From: a bacterium
GTDB lineage: Bacteria > Desulfobacterota > Anaeroferrophillalia > Anaeroferrophillales > Anaeroferrophillaceae
Direction: 5' to 3'
DNA: 5,279 nucleotides
NCBI GenBank assembly: GCA_029940125.1
Contig: JAOZRP010000077.1
Span: 1 to 5,279 of the forward strand
Below the pieces are notes generated by a model that worked only from the letters and a program-made list of their open reading frames with translations, was not told the DNA's origin and did no database searches. Below, piece by piece: positions 1-5,279 of the stretch (position 1 is the stretch's first letter; every line of letters begins with the position of its first letter). The translations under genes and the position numbers were made by a program.

Positions 1-7
1 TAAGGCA

Positions 8-358
8 CTAATCATCCAGGTCTGACAACAACTTGTCAATATGAAAACCGTGGTCAATGGTTTCATCGTAGCGGAAATTCAATTCGGGAATCCGCTTCAA
101 GTGAAGCCGCCGGCCAAGCTCGCGGCGAATAAACCCAGCCGAACTCTGCAAACCGCTCATGGTTTCCCGCTTCTCGGCGTCGGAGCCGTGCACGGAAAAA
201 TACACCTCGGCAATCCGCAGGTCAGGACTTACCGCCACATCAATGATGGTCACAAATGATATCCGCGGGTCTTTCACTTCCCGCAGCAGCAGCATGGATG
301 AAACCTCTTTGCGCAGGGAATCGGCAACCCGACGACAGCGCATGGTTTGATTTCGCAT
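8..358 (-). CDS. rbfA: 30S ribosome-binding factor RbfA
   Basis: RbfA is a late-acting assembly factor that binds the 30S subunit near the 5' helix of 16S rRNA and is needed for efficient 16S processing and growth in the cold. The 116-residue product is of usual length and consists of one type II KH-like domain. Visible family signatures are RVADSLRKEV near the N terminus (10-19), the DPRI segment (30-33), VSPDLRIAEVY (43-53), the helix-kink region SSAGFIRREL (72-81) and the closing IPELNFRYD (90-98). The kink reads Ser-Ala-Gly where E. coli has Ala-Ser-Gly. The start is ATG with an upstream GGTGG; the stop is TAG, 7 nt from the window edge. The gene is complete. It follows ylxP by 24 nt and is the last full gene visible; a following gene may overlap its end (ATG at 13-15). 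Identity is confident. Confidence 0.98.
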   Translation of the reverse strand: MRNQTMRCRRVADSLRKEVSSMLLLREVKDPRISFVTIIDVAVSPDLRIAEVYFSVHGSDAEKRETMSGLQSSAGFIRRELGRRLHLKRIPELNFRYDETIDHGFHIDKLLSDLDD

Positions 359-362
359 ACAA

Positions 363-370
363 CCCCCACC
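363..370 (-). promoter_or_regulatory. Ribosome binding site of rbfA
   Basis: GGTGGGGG on the minus strand ends 4 nt before the rbfA ATG at 358 (its GGTGG part is 7 nt away). It sits in the 24-nt spacer between the ylxP stop and rbfA and favours the first ATG over the second in-frame one at codon 6. Confidence 0.6.
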
Positions 371-382
371 AGAACAAAACTA

Positions 383-691
383 TCAACGTTCAGGAAACGA
401 ATCGGCAAAAGTCATGATCTCCAGGGAAGAATCGCCAACCACTACTGTTCCCGTCCGTTCAATGAAATCAAGGATTTTATCCAGCGACCGGTTAACCAAA
501 GCGTGATCGCTGCTGATCACGGAAAAGCTCACCACCGCCTGCTGCCAGCTGTCCTGGAAGCCGGTTTCGGCCACCGAAAGGTTGAAGGTGTTTTTCAGCC
601 GCTGCAGCAGGGATTTCAGCACCCGCCGCTTGCCTTTCAGGGAGTGATTCCCGGGCAGAAACAGCTGGACCTGGCAAACGCCGACATGCAT
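383..691 (-). CDS. ylxP: DUF503 family protein YlxP
   Basis: This is a small conserved protein (102 residues from the preferred ATG at 691; 104 if the ATG at 697 is used) of the DUF503/YlxP family, encoded between infB and rbfA as in B. subtilis. Numbered from the preferred start, the sequence opens with MHVGVCQVQLFLPG, then the family's HSLKGKR block (16-22) leading into a basic helix, SVAETG (39-44) and DSWQ (47-50), followed by a hydrophobic strand and a final helix. A known structure from Thermus shows a ferredoxin-like fold for this family; the alternating strands and helices here fit that. Biochemical function is not established. The position beside rbfA suggests a link with ribosome assembly or initiation, which is inference only. 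The stop is TGA; infB ends 12 nt before the preferred start, so coupling to infB translation is likely. No truncation or missing conserved block is seen. Confidence 0.94.
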   Translation of the reverse strand: MHVGVCQVQLFLPGNHSLKGKRRVLKSLLQRLKNTFNLSVAETGFQDSWQQAVVSFSVISSDHALVNRSLDKILDFIERTGTVVVGDSSLEIMTFADSFPER

Positions 692-697
692 AACCAT

Positions 698-702
698 CCA
701 CC
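698..702 (-). promoter_or_regulatory. Ribosome binding site deciding the ylxP start
   Basis: The minus strand reads TAA C GGTGG ATG GTT ATG from the infB stop onward. GGTGG abuts the first ATG (697), which leaves no room for it to work there, but it is 6 nt before the second in-frame ATG (691), a normal spacing. The second ATG also gives the N terminus expected for the family. Confidence 0.6.
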
Positions 703-703
703 G

Positions 704-3427
704 TTACAGGGTGGCAACCACCTCTTCGGTCGTAAAGGCCTCGATCACGTCGCCAACCTTGACGTCGTTGAATTTTTCAATGCCAATGCCGCATTCGTAG
801 CCGGTCAACACTTCCTTGGCATCATCTTTGAACCGCTTCAGGGAACTGATTTTCCCCTCGTAAACCACCACATCGTCCCGAAGCAGCCGGACGCTGGCGT
901 TGCGGCTGACCTTGCCGTCCACCACCCGGCAGCCGGCAATGGTTCCCACCTTGCTGACCACAAAGACCTCTTTCACTTCGGCCCGGCCGAGATATACTTC
1001 CTTGATTTCCGGCTGCAGCAGACCGGTCATGGCCTTTTTCACATCGTCAAGCAGGTCGTAGATAATCGAATACATCCTGATATCGACATGCTCCTCCTCG
1101 GCCAGGTTCTGGGCCTTGATGTCGGGCCGGACGTTGAAGCCAATGATGATGGCATTGGAAGCAGAAGCCAGCATGACATCCGCTTCCTTGATGCCGCCAA
1201 CCGCCGTATGAATAACGTCAACTTTGACCTTGTCGGTGGAAATCTTCCGCAGGGCGTCAGCCACCGCCTCGACGGAACCATGGACATCGGCCTTGACGAT
1301 GACGTTCAGCTTCTCGACTTCGCCTTCCTGTATCTGGTCGAAAAGGTCCTCAAGGGATATCTTGCTGGTCTTGGAAATCTCCCGTTCCCGGAACTGATGC
1401 TGACGATGGTCGGATATCTCCTTGGCGATTTTTTCCGATTTCACCACGTTGAAGTCATCACCGGCCGCCGGCACCCCGGAAAGCCCCAGAACTTCAACCG
1501 GAATTGAGGGACCGGCACTTTTAACCGGTTTTCCCTGATCATCAACCAGGGCCCTGATCCGACCGTAATACAACCCGGCAACCACGAAATCTCCCTGCTT
1601 AACCGTCCCTTCCTTAACCAGCACGGTGGCCAGGGGACCTTTGCCCCGATCCAGGCGGGACTCGATAATAACCCCCTTGCCGGGCTTGTTCGGGTTGGCT
1701 TTCAGTTCCATCATCTCGGCCTGAAGCAGGAGCATTTCCAGCAAGGTGTCGATATTGGTATGCTTTTTAGCCGACACCTCAACAAAAATGGTGTCGCCAC
1801 CCCAGTCTTCCGCCACCACGCCGTGTTCGCCCAACTGTCGTTTGACTTCATCCGGGCGGGCGTTCGGCTTGTCTATCTTGTTGACGGCAACAATGATGGG
1901 AACCTCGGCCGCCCGGGCATGGTTGATGGATTCCACCGTCTGCGGCATGACGCCGTCATCGGCGGCAACCACCAGGATGACAATATCCGTAATGCTGGCC
2001 CCCCGGGAACGCATGGTGGTAAAAGCCTCATGGCCGGGGGTGTCGACAAATGAAATGGTTCCCTTCGGCAACTTCACCGAGTAAGCACCGATATGCTGGG
2101 TAATGCCGCCGGCTTCCCCGTCCACCACCCTGGTTTCCCGGATGGCATCCAGCAGGGAGGTTTTCCCATGGTCAACATGTCCCATAACCGTCACCACCGG
2201 GGGTCGGGGAAGCAATGATTCTTCCGTATCCTCGACTTCTTCCAGGATGCTGACCTCATCAAAGGCCACGTTCTCCACCGAATGTCCGTATTCAGCCGCG
2301 ATAATGGTGGCGGTGTCGATGTCGATCATCTGGTTGATGGTCGCCATCACCCCGAGTTCCATCAGTTTCCTGATAATTTCCGAAGATTTCACCCCCAGGC
2401 GCTTGGCCAGCTCGCCGGCAGAAATTACTTCAGTGATCTTGACCACCCGCTTGATTTCCTTCGGGGTGGTGATCTCTGTTTTCTGCTCACCCTTCCTGGC
2501 TGCTTTGGACTTTCGCCCTTTGCCGCGGCGGCCCCGCAGTTCCTCGCCGCCCATCAAATCGAGGTTTTTAATAACCGACTTTTTACGGGAACCTTTCTTG
2601 CGCAGACCACCATCACGATCATCGTCTATCGCCGCGCCTTTCTTTTTACCTTTGCGTCCTTTTTTCCCTTCAACCGGCATTTCCGGCTGGACGCCGCCGG
2701 GCTGACCGGCAGCCGCCGGTCGCTGGCGGAAACCAGGACCAACCCTGTCTCCGCCCTTTTCTTTCTGACCAGCCCCTTTTACCTGGGGACCAAGTTTTTC
2801 CAGGGCCACCTTGCCGATTACCCTGGCCCCCCGGGACTTGGCTTTTGCCGGTTTTGTTTCGGTTTCTTCAGATTCTTTCTCAACCGGTTCCGCCTCGGCT
2901 TCTTTTGATTCTTCCACCTGAGCAACGGCCTCCGGCTCCTGAGGTTTCTCCCCCTCGGGCGTGACTGGGGCAGAAGTTTCCGGTTCCGACCCGGCTTTGG
3001 CTTCAGCTTCGGTTTCGGTTTTTTTCTCCGGCGGGGCTTCCCCGGTTTCCGGCCCAGCGGCGGCAGCTTTTTCAGGCTTTTCCCCCGTTGCCGGTACAGC
3101 TTCAGCTGCTGCTTCCTCCGAGGGCTCTTCAGTTGTTATTGCTGCCGCAGGGATCTCGACAACAGGGGTCTTTTCCACCTCGGGTGCCACCTTTTTGCGG
3201 CGGCGGCGAACAATGCCGGACCCCACCCGTTTTTCCTGGATGCCGGGCCCCTGATTCTCACGACAAAAAGTCTTGACTTTTTCAACCTGATCATAATTCA
3301 AGGAGCTGAACCTGCTGTTGGCCGGGATATCAAGATTGGCAAGGATATCCAGCAGCTCGGCGTCTTTAAGATTCAATTCCCTGGAAAGTTCATACACTTT
3401 CAGCTTTACTTGTTCCCCTAAAATCAA
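704..3427 (-). CDS. infB: Translation initiation factor IF-2
   Basis: IF-2 is the GTPase that delivers formyl-Met-tRNA to the 30S P site and drives 50S joining. The 907-residue protein has a first IF2_N helical module (about 9-55, VYELSRELNL), a long low-complexity linker (about 60-325), a second IF2_N module (about 328-388) and the GTPase domain (about 408-575). Every G motif is intact: GHVDHGKT (416-423), GITQHIG (441-447), DTPGH (462-466), NKID (516-519) and SAK (552-554). Domain II follows (about 583-670), then domain III (about 700-800) and the C-terminal initiator-tRNA-binding barrel (about 805-905). The length is close to that of E. coli IF2-alpha (890 aa). The linker is unusual for its charge split: Glu/Ala/Pro-rich to about 195, then Lys/Arg/Gly-rich to about 330. 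The start is TTG behind a strong Shine-Dalgarno; the stop is TAA. An internal GTG at codon 68 with a modest Shine-Dalgarno might yield a shorter form. Identity is certain. Confidence 0.99.
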   Translation of the reverse strand: MILGEQVKLKVYELSRELNLKDAELLDILANLDIPANSRFSSLNYDQVEKVKTFCRENQGPGIQEKRVGSGIVRRRRKKVAPEVEKTPVVEIPAAAITTEEPSEEAAAEAVPATGEKPEKAAAAGPETGEAPPEKKTETEAEAKAGSEPETSAPVTPEGEKPQEPEAVAQVEESKEAEAEPVEKESEETETKPAKAKSRGARVIGKVALEKLGPQVKGAGQKEKGGDRVGPGFRQRPAAAGQPGGVQPEMPVEGKKGRKGKKKGAAIDDDRDGGLRKKGSRKKSVIKNLDLMGGEELRGRRGKGRKSKAARKGEQKTEITTPKEIKRVVKITEVISAGELAKRLGVKSSEIIRKLMELGVMATINQMIDIDTATIIAAEYGHSVENVAFDEVSILEEVEDTEESLLPRPPVVTVMGHVDHGKTSLLDAIRETRVVDGEAGGITQHIGAYSVKLPKGTISFVDTPGHEAFTTMRSRGASITDIVILVVAADDGVMPQTVESINHARAAEVPIIVAVNKIDKPNARPDEVKRQLGEHGVVAEDWGGDTIFVEVSAKKHTNIDTLLEMLLLQAEMMELKANPNKPGKGVIIESRLDRGKGPLATVLVKEGTVKQGDFVVAGLYYGRIRALVDDQGKPVKSAGPSIPVEVLGLSGVPAAGDDFNVVKSEKIAKEISDHRQHQFREREISKTSKISLEDLFDQIQEGEVEKLNVIVKADVHGSVEAVADALRKISTDKVKVDVIHTAVGGIKEADVMLASASNAIIIGFNVRPDIKAQNLAEEEHVDIRMYSIIYDLLDDVKKAMTGLLQPEIKEVYLGRAEVKEVFVVSKVGTIAGCRVVDGKVSRNASVRLLRDDVVVYEGKISSLKRFKDDAKEVLTGYECGIGIEKFNDVKVGDVIEAFTTEEVVATL
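2438..3184 (-). other. Low-complexity, charge-segregated linker of IF-2
   Basis: This covers codons 82-330 of infB. Codons 82-195 (2843-3184) are dominated by Glu, Ala, Pro and some Lys, with many short Glu-Ala runs, and give an acidic segment. Codons 196-330 (2438-2842) switch to Gly, Lys and Arg, including KKGRKGKKKG and RGRRGKGRKSKAARKG stretches at about 255-312, and are strongly basic. The linker between IF2_N and the G domain is variable in all bacteria, and in E. coli the corresponding region helps anchor IF-2 to the 30S subunit. The basic half could contact rRNA, which is inference. Confidence 0.75.
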
Positions 3428-3524
3428 AACCTGTCACCCCCTTAGCACAGCAAACCATAAATTCAGGAAAACATTTCCCGACCGGCCAGAATCCCGATCC
3501 GCACGACCCGCTGTATTGGTATAA
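3428..3524 (-). other. 97-nt ylxR-infB spacer, the only sizeable gap in the operon
   Basis: The spacer contains no gene I recognise. In B. subtilis this position holds ylxQ (L7Ae-like); the three minus-strand frames here show no resemblance to it. What is visible is a short imperfect hairpin at 3464-3480 (7-bp stem with one G-U pair and a TGT triloop, not followed by a T run, so not a terminator), a strong infB Shine-Dalgarno at 3434-3443, and a 4-bp inverted repeat CTGT/ACAG (3447-3450 with 3431-3434) flanking that Shine-Dalgarno. No convincing minus-strand promoter was found. It may act as an infB leader, but that is inference. Confidence 0.6.
3434..3443 (-). promoter_or_regulatory. Strong Shine-Dalgarno of infB, deciding a TTG start
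   Basis: The minus strand reads AAGGGGGTGA, differing at one position from the full complement of the 16S 3' end (AAGGAGGTGA). Its GGGGG core lies 9 nt before the TTG at 3425-3427. The last three bases of the site form an in-frame TGA (3434-3436), so no start further upstream is possible. The next in-frame candidate is GTG at 3395-3397, which has no Shine-Dalgarno and would remove the first ten residues. TTG is therefore the supported start. Confidence 0.85.
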
Positions 3525-3806
3525 TTACTTTTTCGCACTCTCTATAGGTCCAACTTTTTCAAGCTGCTCCAGACTCCCGGGAGCGATCCCTTTAATCCCA
3601 TACCGGTTTGAATACTTTCTGGGCAGCTGCAGATATTTCTCCAGGCAGCCGCCGCGGCAACAAAGATAAAACCCCCGACCAGGCAGGCTCTTTCCGGCGT
3701 CATAAAGCAAAAAACCGTCATCATCCCGAACAAAACGATGAAGCTCCTGTTTTTCCAATCGCCGTCGGCAGACCAGGCAGGTACGCAACGGGATATGTTT
3801 TTCCAT
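3525..3806 (-). CDS. ylxR: YlxR family RNA-binding protein (DUF448; RnpM-like)
   Basis: This is a 93-residue member of the YlxR/DUF448 family, a small basic protein encoded just after nusA in many bacteria. The diagnostic features are the N-terminal PLRTCLVCRRR segment (residues 6-16, Cys10 and Cys13), Asp36 of the central strand, the PGRGFYLC motif (42-49) and Cys54. The cysteine pairs C10/C13 and C49 or C50/C54 could hold a metal ion, which is inference. In B. subtilis the homologue has been described as RnpM, a protein that binds and modulates RNase P; whether that applies here is unknown. The ATG follows the nusA TGA after only 3 nt, and I see no Shine-Dalgarno in the 24 nt upstream, so translation probably depends on ribosomes finishing nusA. 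The length is typical; the last 25 residues after the conserved core are ordinary and variable. Family assignment is confident; function is tentative. Confidence 0.95.
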   Translation of the reverse strand: MEKHIPLRTCLVCRRRLEKQELHRFVRDDDGFLLYDAGKSLPGRGFYLCCRGGCLEKYLQLPRKYSNRYGIKGIAPGSLEQLEKVGPIESAKK

Positions 3807-3809
3807 GAA

Positions 3810-5255
3810 TCAATCAGCCGCGGGAGAATCAGCCGGCGCTTCTTTTTCATCCTCCACGGGATTCGCGCTTTCGTCAACACCTTCTGCATCCGGCGCCTTT
3901 TCACCCTCAGCCTCACCTTCGGCAACTTCCACGACTTCCGCTTCAGCCTCAGCTTCAGCTTCTGTTTCTGCTTCGCCGCTTTCTTCCGCCTCCAGCCGGG
4001 CTTGCTCAGCCTCCTCCCTCAATCTTTCCATGGCTCCAATCGCGCAGGCAACCAGCTGCTCGGCGTCAGGCCCGTCGGAACCGATAATCTCCGCCAGTTC
4101 CTCGGGAGAGGCGGCGGCGATGTCTTCCAGCTGCCGGTAGCCGTTGTCGTACAAAAGTTCCATGGCCACGTTGTCCAGCCCTTCGACTTCATGAAGCAGC
4201 TCAAAAAGCCGGTCAAAATCGTCGGCTACCCGGGAGGTGGACTTAACGTCCAGCTTCCAGCCCGTCAACCGGCTGGCCAGCCGGACATTCATGCCCCGTC
4301 GACCGATGGCCAGTGAAAGCTGGTCATCCGGAACGATGATCTCCATGGCCCTGTTGTTTTCATCCAGAATTATCTTGCTAATCTGGGCCGGAGACAAGGC
4401 ATTGCAGACATAGCGAACTTCATCGGGATTCCAGCGGATAATGTCGATTTTCTCACCTTTGAGTTCCTGAACCACGTTCTGAACCCGGGAGCCGCGGACC
4501 CCGACGCAGGCCCCTACCGGATCCACGTCATGGTCATTGGTATACACGGCAATCTTCGCCCGCACCCCCGGCTCCCTGGCGGCGCCCTGAACGGTAATAA
4601 TGCCCTCATAGATTTCCGGCACTTCCGTTTCAAAAAGCTTGATTAAAAATCCCGGATGGGTTCGGGAAAGAATGATCTGCGGCCCCTTGAGGGTCATTTT
4701 CACGTCCAAGAGATACACCCGGACCCGTTCGCCCTGACGGAAGGTTTCCCGGGGAATGGTTTCGGAACGGGGCAGGATGGCTTCGGTTTTCCCCAGATTG
4801 ATAACCAGGTTTCCCCGCTCCACCCGCTGGACGGTCCCGCTGATAACCTCACCAATCCGTTCATGAAATTCTTCGAAAATGCTTTCCCGCTCGGCTTCCC
4901 TGATCTTCTGCATGATGACCTGCTTGGCGGTCTGGGCGGCGATGCGGCCGAACTCGGACGTATCCAGCTTCAATCCCAGGCTGTCCCCATATTCGGCTTC
5001 GGCGTCAAACTCCCGGGCCTCCTCCAGGGAAATTTCGGTATAGGAATTTTCCGGATGTTCAACCACATCAACAAACTCATAAAGCTCGATGTCGCCGGTT
5101 TCCTCGTTGAACCTGGCCTCAATGTCCCGACCGGGGCCAAGCTTCTTTCGGGAAGCGGTAACCATTGCCGATTCAATGGCTTCCACCAGGATTTCCTTGG
5201 GAATGCCTTTTTCCTTACTAACCTGATCAAGAATAAAGTTTAAACTGGAAGACAT
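3810..5255 (-). CDS. nusA: Transcription termination/antitermination factor NusA
   Basis: NusA binds RNA polymerase near the RNA exit channel and modulates pausing, intrinsic termination and antitermination in the cytoplasm. The 481-residue product shows the family's domain order: an N-terminal polymerase-binding domain (about 1-130), an S1 domain (about 133-199), KH1 (about 230-280, with the very conserved VDPVGACVG stretch at 244-252 and a GVRG loop at 252-255) and KH2 (about 300-345, GRRG loop at 318-321 followed by NVRLASRLTGW). A single helix-hairpin-helix-like repeat follows at about 358-411. The last 70 residues are a Glu/Ala/Asp-rich tail. E. coli NusA (495 aa) has two acidic-repeat domains; here the second appears to be replaced by this low-complexity tail. 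The ATG start is supported by a GAGGAGG Shine-Dalgarno 8 nt upstream; the stop is TGA. It is the first gene of the visible operon, with ylxR starting 3 nt after its stop. Function is assigned from strong family resemblance; the role of the tail is unknown. Confidence 0.99.
   Translation of the reverse strand: MSSSLNFILDQVSKEKGIPKEILVEAIESAMVTASRKKLGPGRDIEARFNEETGDIELYEFVDVVEHPENSYTEISLEEAREFDAEAEYGDSLGLKLDTSEFGRIAAQTAKQVIMQKIREAERESIFEEFHERIGEVISGTVQRVERGNLVINLGKTEAILPRSETIPRETFRQGERVRVYLLDVKMTLKGPQIILSRTHPGFLIKLFETEVPEIYEGIITVQGAAREPGVRAKIAVYTNDHDVDPVGACVGVRGSRVQNVVQELKGEKIDIIRWNPDEVRYVCNALSPAQISKIILDENNRAMEIIVPDDQLSLAIGRRGMNVRLASRLTGWKLDVKSTSRVADDFDRLFELLHEVEGLDNVAMELLYDNGYRQLEDIAAASPEELAEIIGSDGPDAEQLVACAIGAMERLREEAEQARLEAEESGEAETEAEAEAEAEVVEVAEGEAEGEKAPDAEGVDESANPVEDEKEAPADSPAAD
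3940..3975 (-). repeat. Degenerate hexanucleotide repeat coding the Glu-Ala tail of NusA
   Basis: Six consecutive hexamers of the type GCTTCA on the plus strand (variants GCCTCA, GCTTCT, GTTTCT and GCTTCG) encode alternating Glu-Ala, once Glu-Thr, at about residues 428-439 of NusA. The units differ mostly at single positions, often wobble positions. This suggests an old tandem expansion kept in frame by selection for an acidic, helix-forming tail. Because units are 6 bp, gain or loss of a unit would not shift the frame. Confidence 0.7.
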
Positions 5256-5263
5256 ACAGACGG

Positions 5264-5270
5264 CCTCCTC
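5264..5270 (-). promoter_or_regulatory. Ribosome binding site of nusA
   Basis: GAGGAGG on the minus strand lies 8 nt before the nusA ATG, which is close to the ideal spacing. It fixes the start at 5255. Only 24 nt upstream of nusA are present (5256-5279). One frame there reads TGT TGA, so a stop at 5272-5274 could be the end of an upstream gene such as rimP, but this is too little sequence to call. Confidence 0.85.
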
Positions 5271-5279
5271 TTCAACATC

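Noticed and set aside
347..1507. Long plus-strand open frame of 386 codons opposite rbfA, ylxP and the 3' part of infB
   Set aside because: It spans three well-supported genes on the other strand, shows no recognisable domain, and is explained by stop-poor antisense frames of moderately GC-rich coding DNA.
1746..2908. Overlapping plus-strand open frames opposite the infB GTPase region and linker
   Set aside because: They lie antisense to strongly conserved IF-2 motifs, and their Ser/Pro/Phe-rich composition is what the reverse complement of Glu/Lys/Gly codons produces.
3464..3480. Hairpin in the ylxR-infB spacer considered as an intrinsic terminator
   Set aside because: The stem is short and AT-containing with a three-base loop, and no T run follows on the minus strand. 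Termination here would also cut off essential infB.
3428..3524. Tiny frames in the ylxR-infB spacer considered as a leader peptide or ylxQ remnant
   Set aside because: No frame has a start with a Shine-Dalgarno, and none resembles an L7Ae-type protein.
3520..3525. Perfect TATAAT on the plus strand in the ylxR-infB spacer region
   Set aside because: There is no -35-like hexamer at 16-18 nt upstream, and it would drive transcription antisense to ylxR and nusA with no gene to serve. A chance match is likely.
3542..3925. Minus-strand frame of 127 codons covering ylxR and the end of nusA
   Set aside because: It is out of frame with both genes; ylxR in its own frame has the DUF448 motifs, and this frame is only the shifted reading of the same bases.
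4656..5243. Plus-strand open frame of 195 codons opposite nusA
   Set aside because: It is antisense to the conserved NusA N-terminal and S1 domains and has no recognisable family features.

Overview
The window holds a continuous stretch of the conserved nusA-infB transcription/translation operon, read entirely on the minus strand. In transcription order the genes are nusA (3810-5255), ylxR (3525-3806), infB (704-3427), a DUF503/YlxP gene (383-691) and rbfA (8-358). All five reading frames are intact. Coding sequence fills almost everything: the only gap above 25 nt is a 97-nt spacer between ylxR and infB. No tRNA, rRNA, mobile element, CRISPR array, convincing promoter or terminator is visible. 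The operon promoter, and usually rimP, would lie beyond the right edge. The next gene of the operon would begin at the left edge.

The gene order matches the Bacillus subtilis nusA-ylxR-ylxQ-infB-ylxP-rbfA arrangement with ylxQ (the L7Ae-like gene) missing. The moderately GC-rich composition, the 907-residue IF-2 with a long Ala/Glu/Pro/Lys-rich linker and the NusA with an acidic Ala/Glu tail suggest a deltaproteobacterium in the broad sense (Desulfobacterota, for example a Desulfuromonas- or Desulfobulbus-like lineage). That placement is inferred from layout and protein style and was not tested by a search.

The genes form a coherent unit. NusA tunes RNA polymerase pausing, termination and antitermination. 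YlxR is a small RNA-binding protein, reported in B. subtilis as a modulator of RNase P. IF-2 brings initiator tRNA to the ribosome and promotes subunit joining. YlxP is a small conserved protein of unknown role. RbfA matures the 30S subunit. Tight spacing (3 nt nusA-ylxR, 12 nt infB-ylxP using the preferred start, 24 nt ylxP-rbfA) implies co-transcription and partial translational coupling.

This is a conserved housekeeping region and I see no new system in it. Points deserving a second look are modest: infB starts at TTG behind a near-perfect Shine-Dalgarno sequence that itself contains an in-frame stop; a possible internal GTG start could give a shorter IF-2; the IF-2 linker is split into an acidic and a basic block; NusA ends in a hexanucleotide-encoded Glu-Ala tail where E. 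coli has a second acidic-repeat domain; and the ylxR-infB spacer is unexplained.
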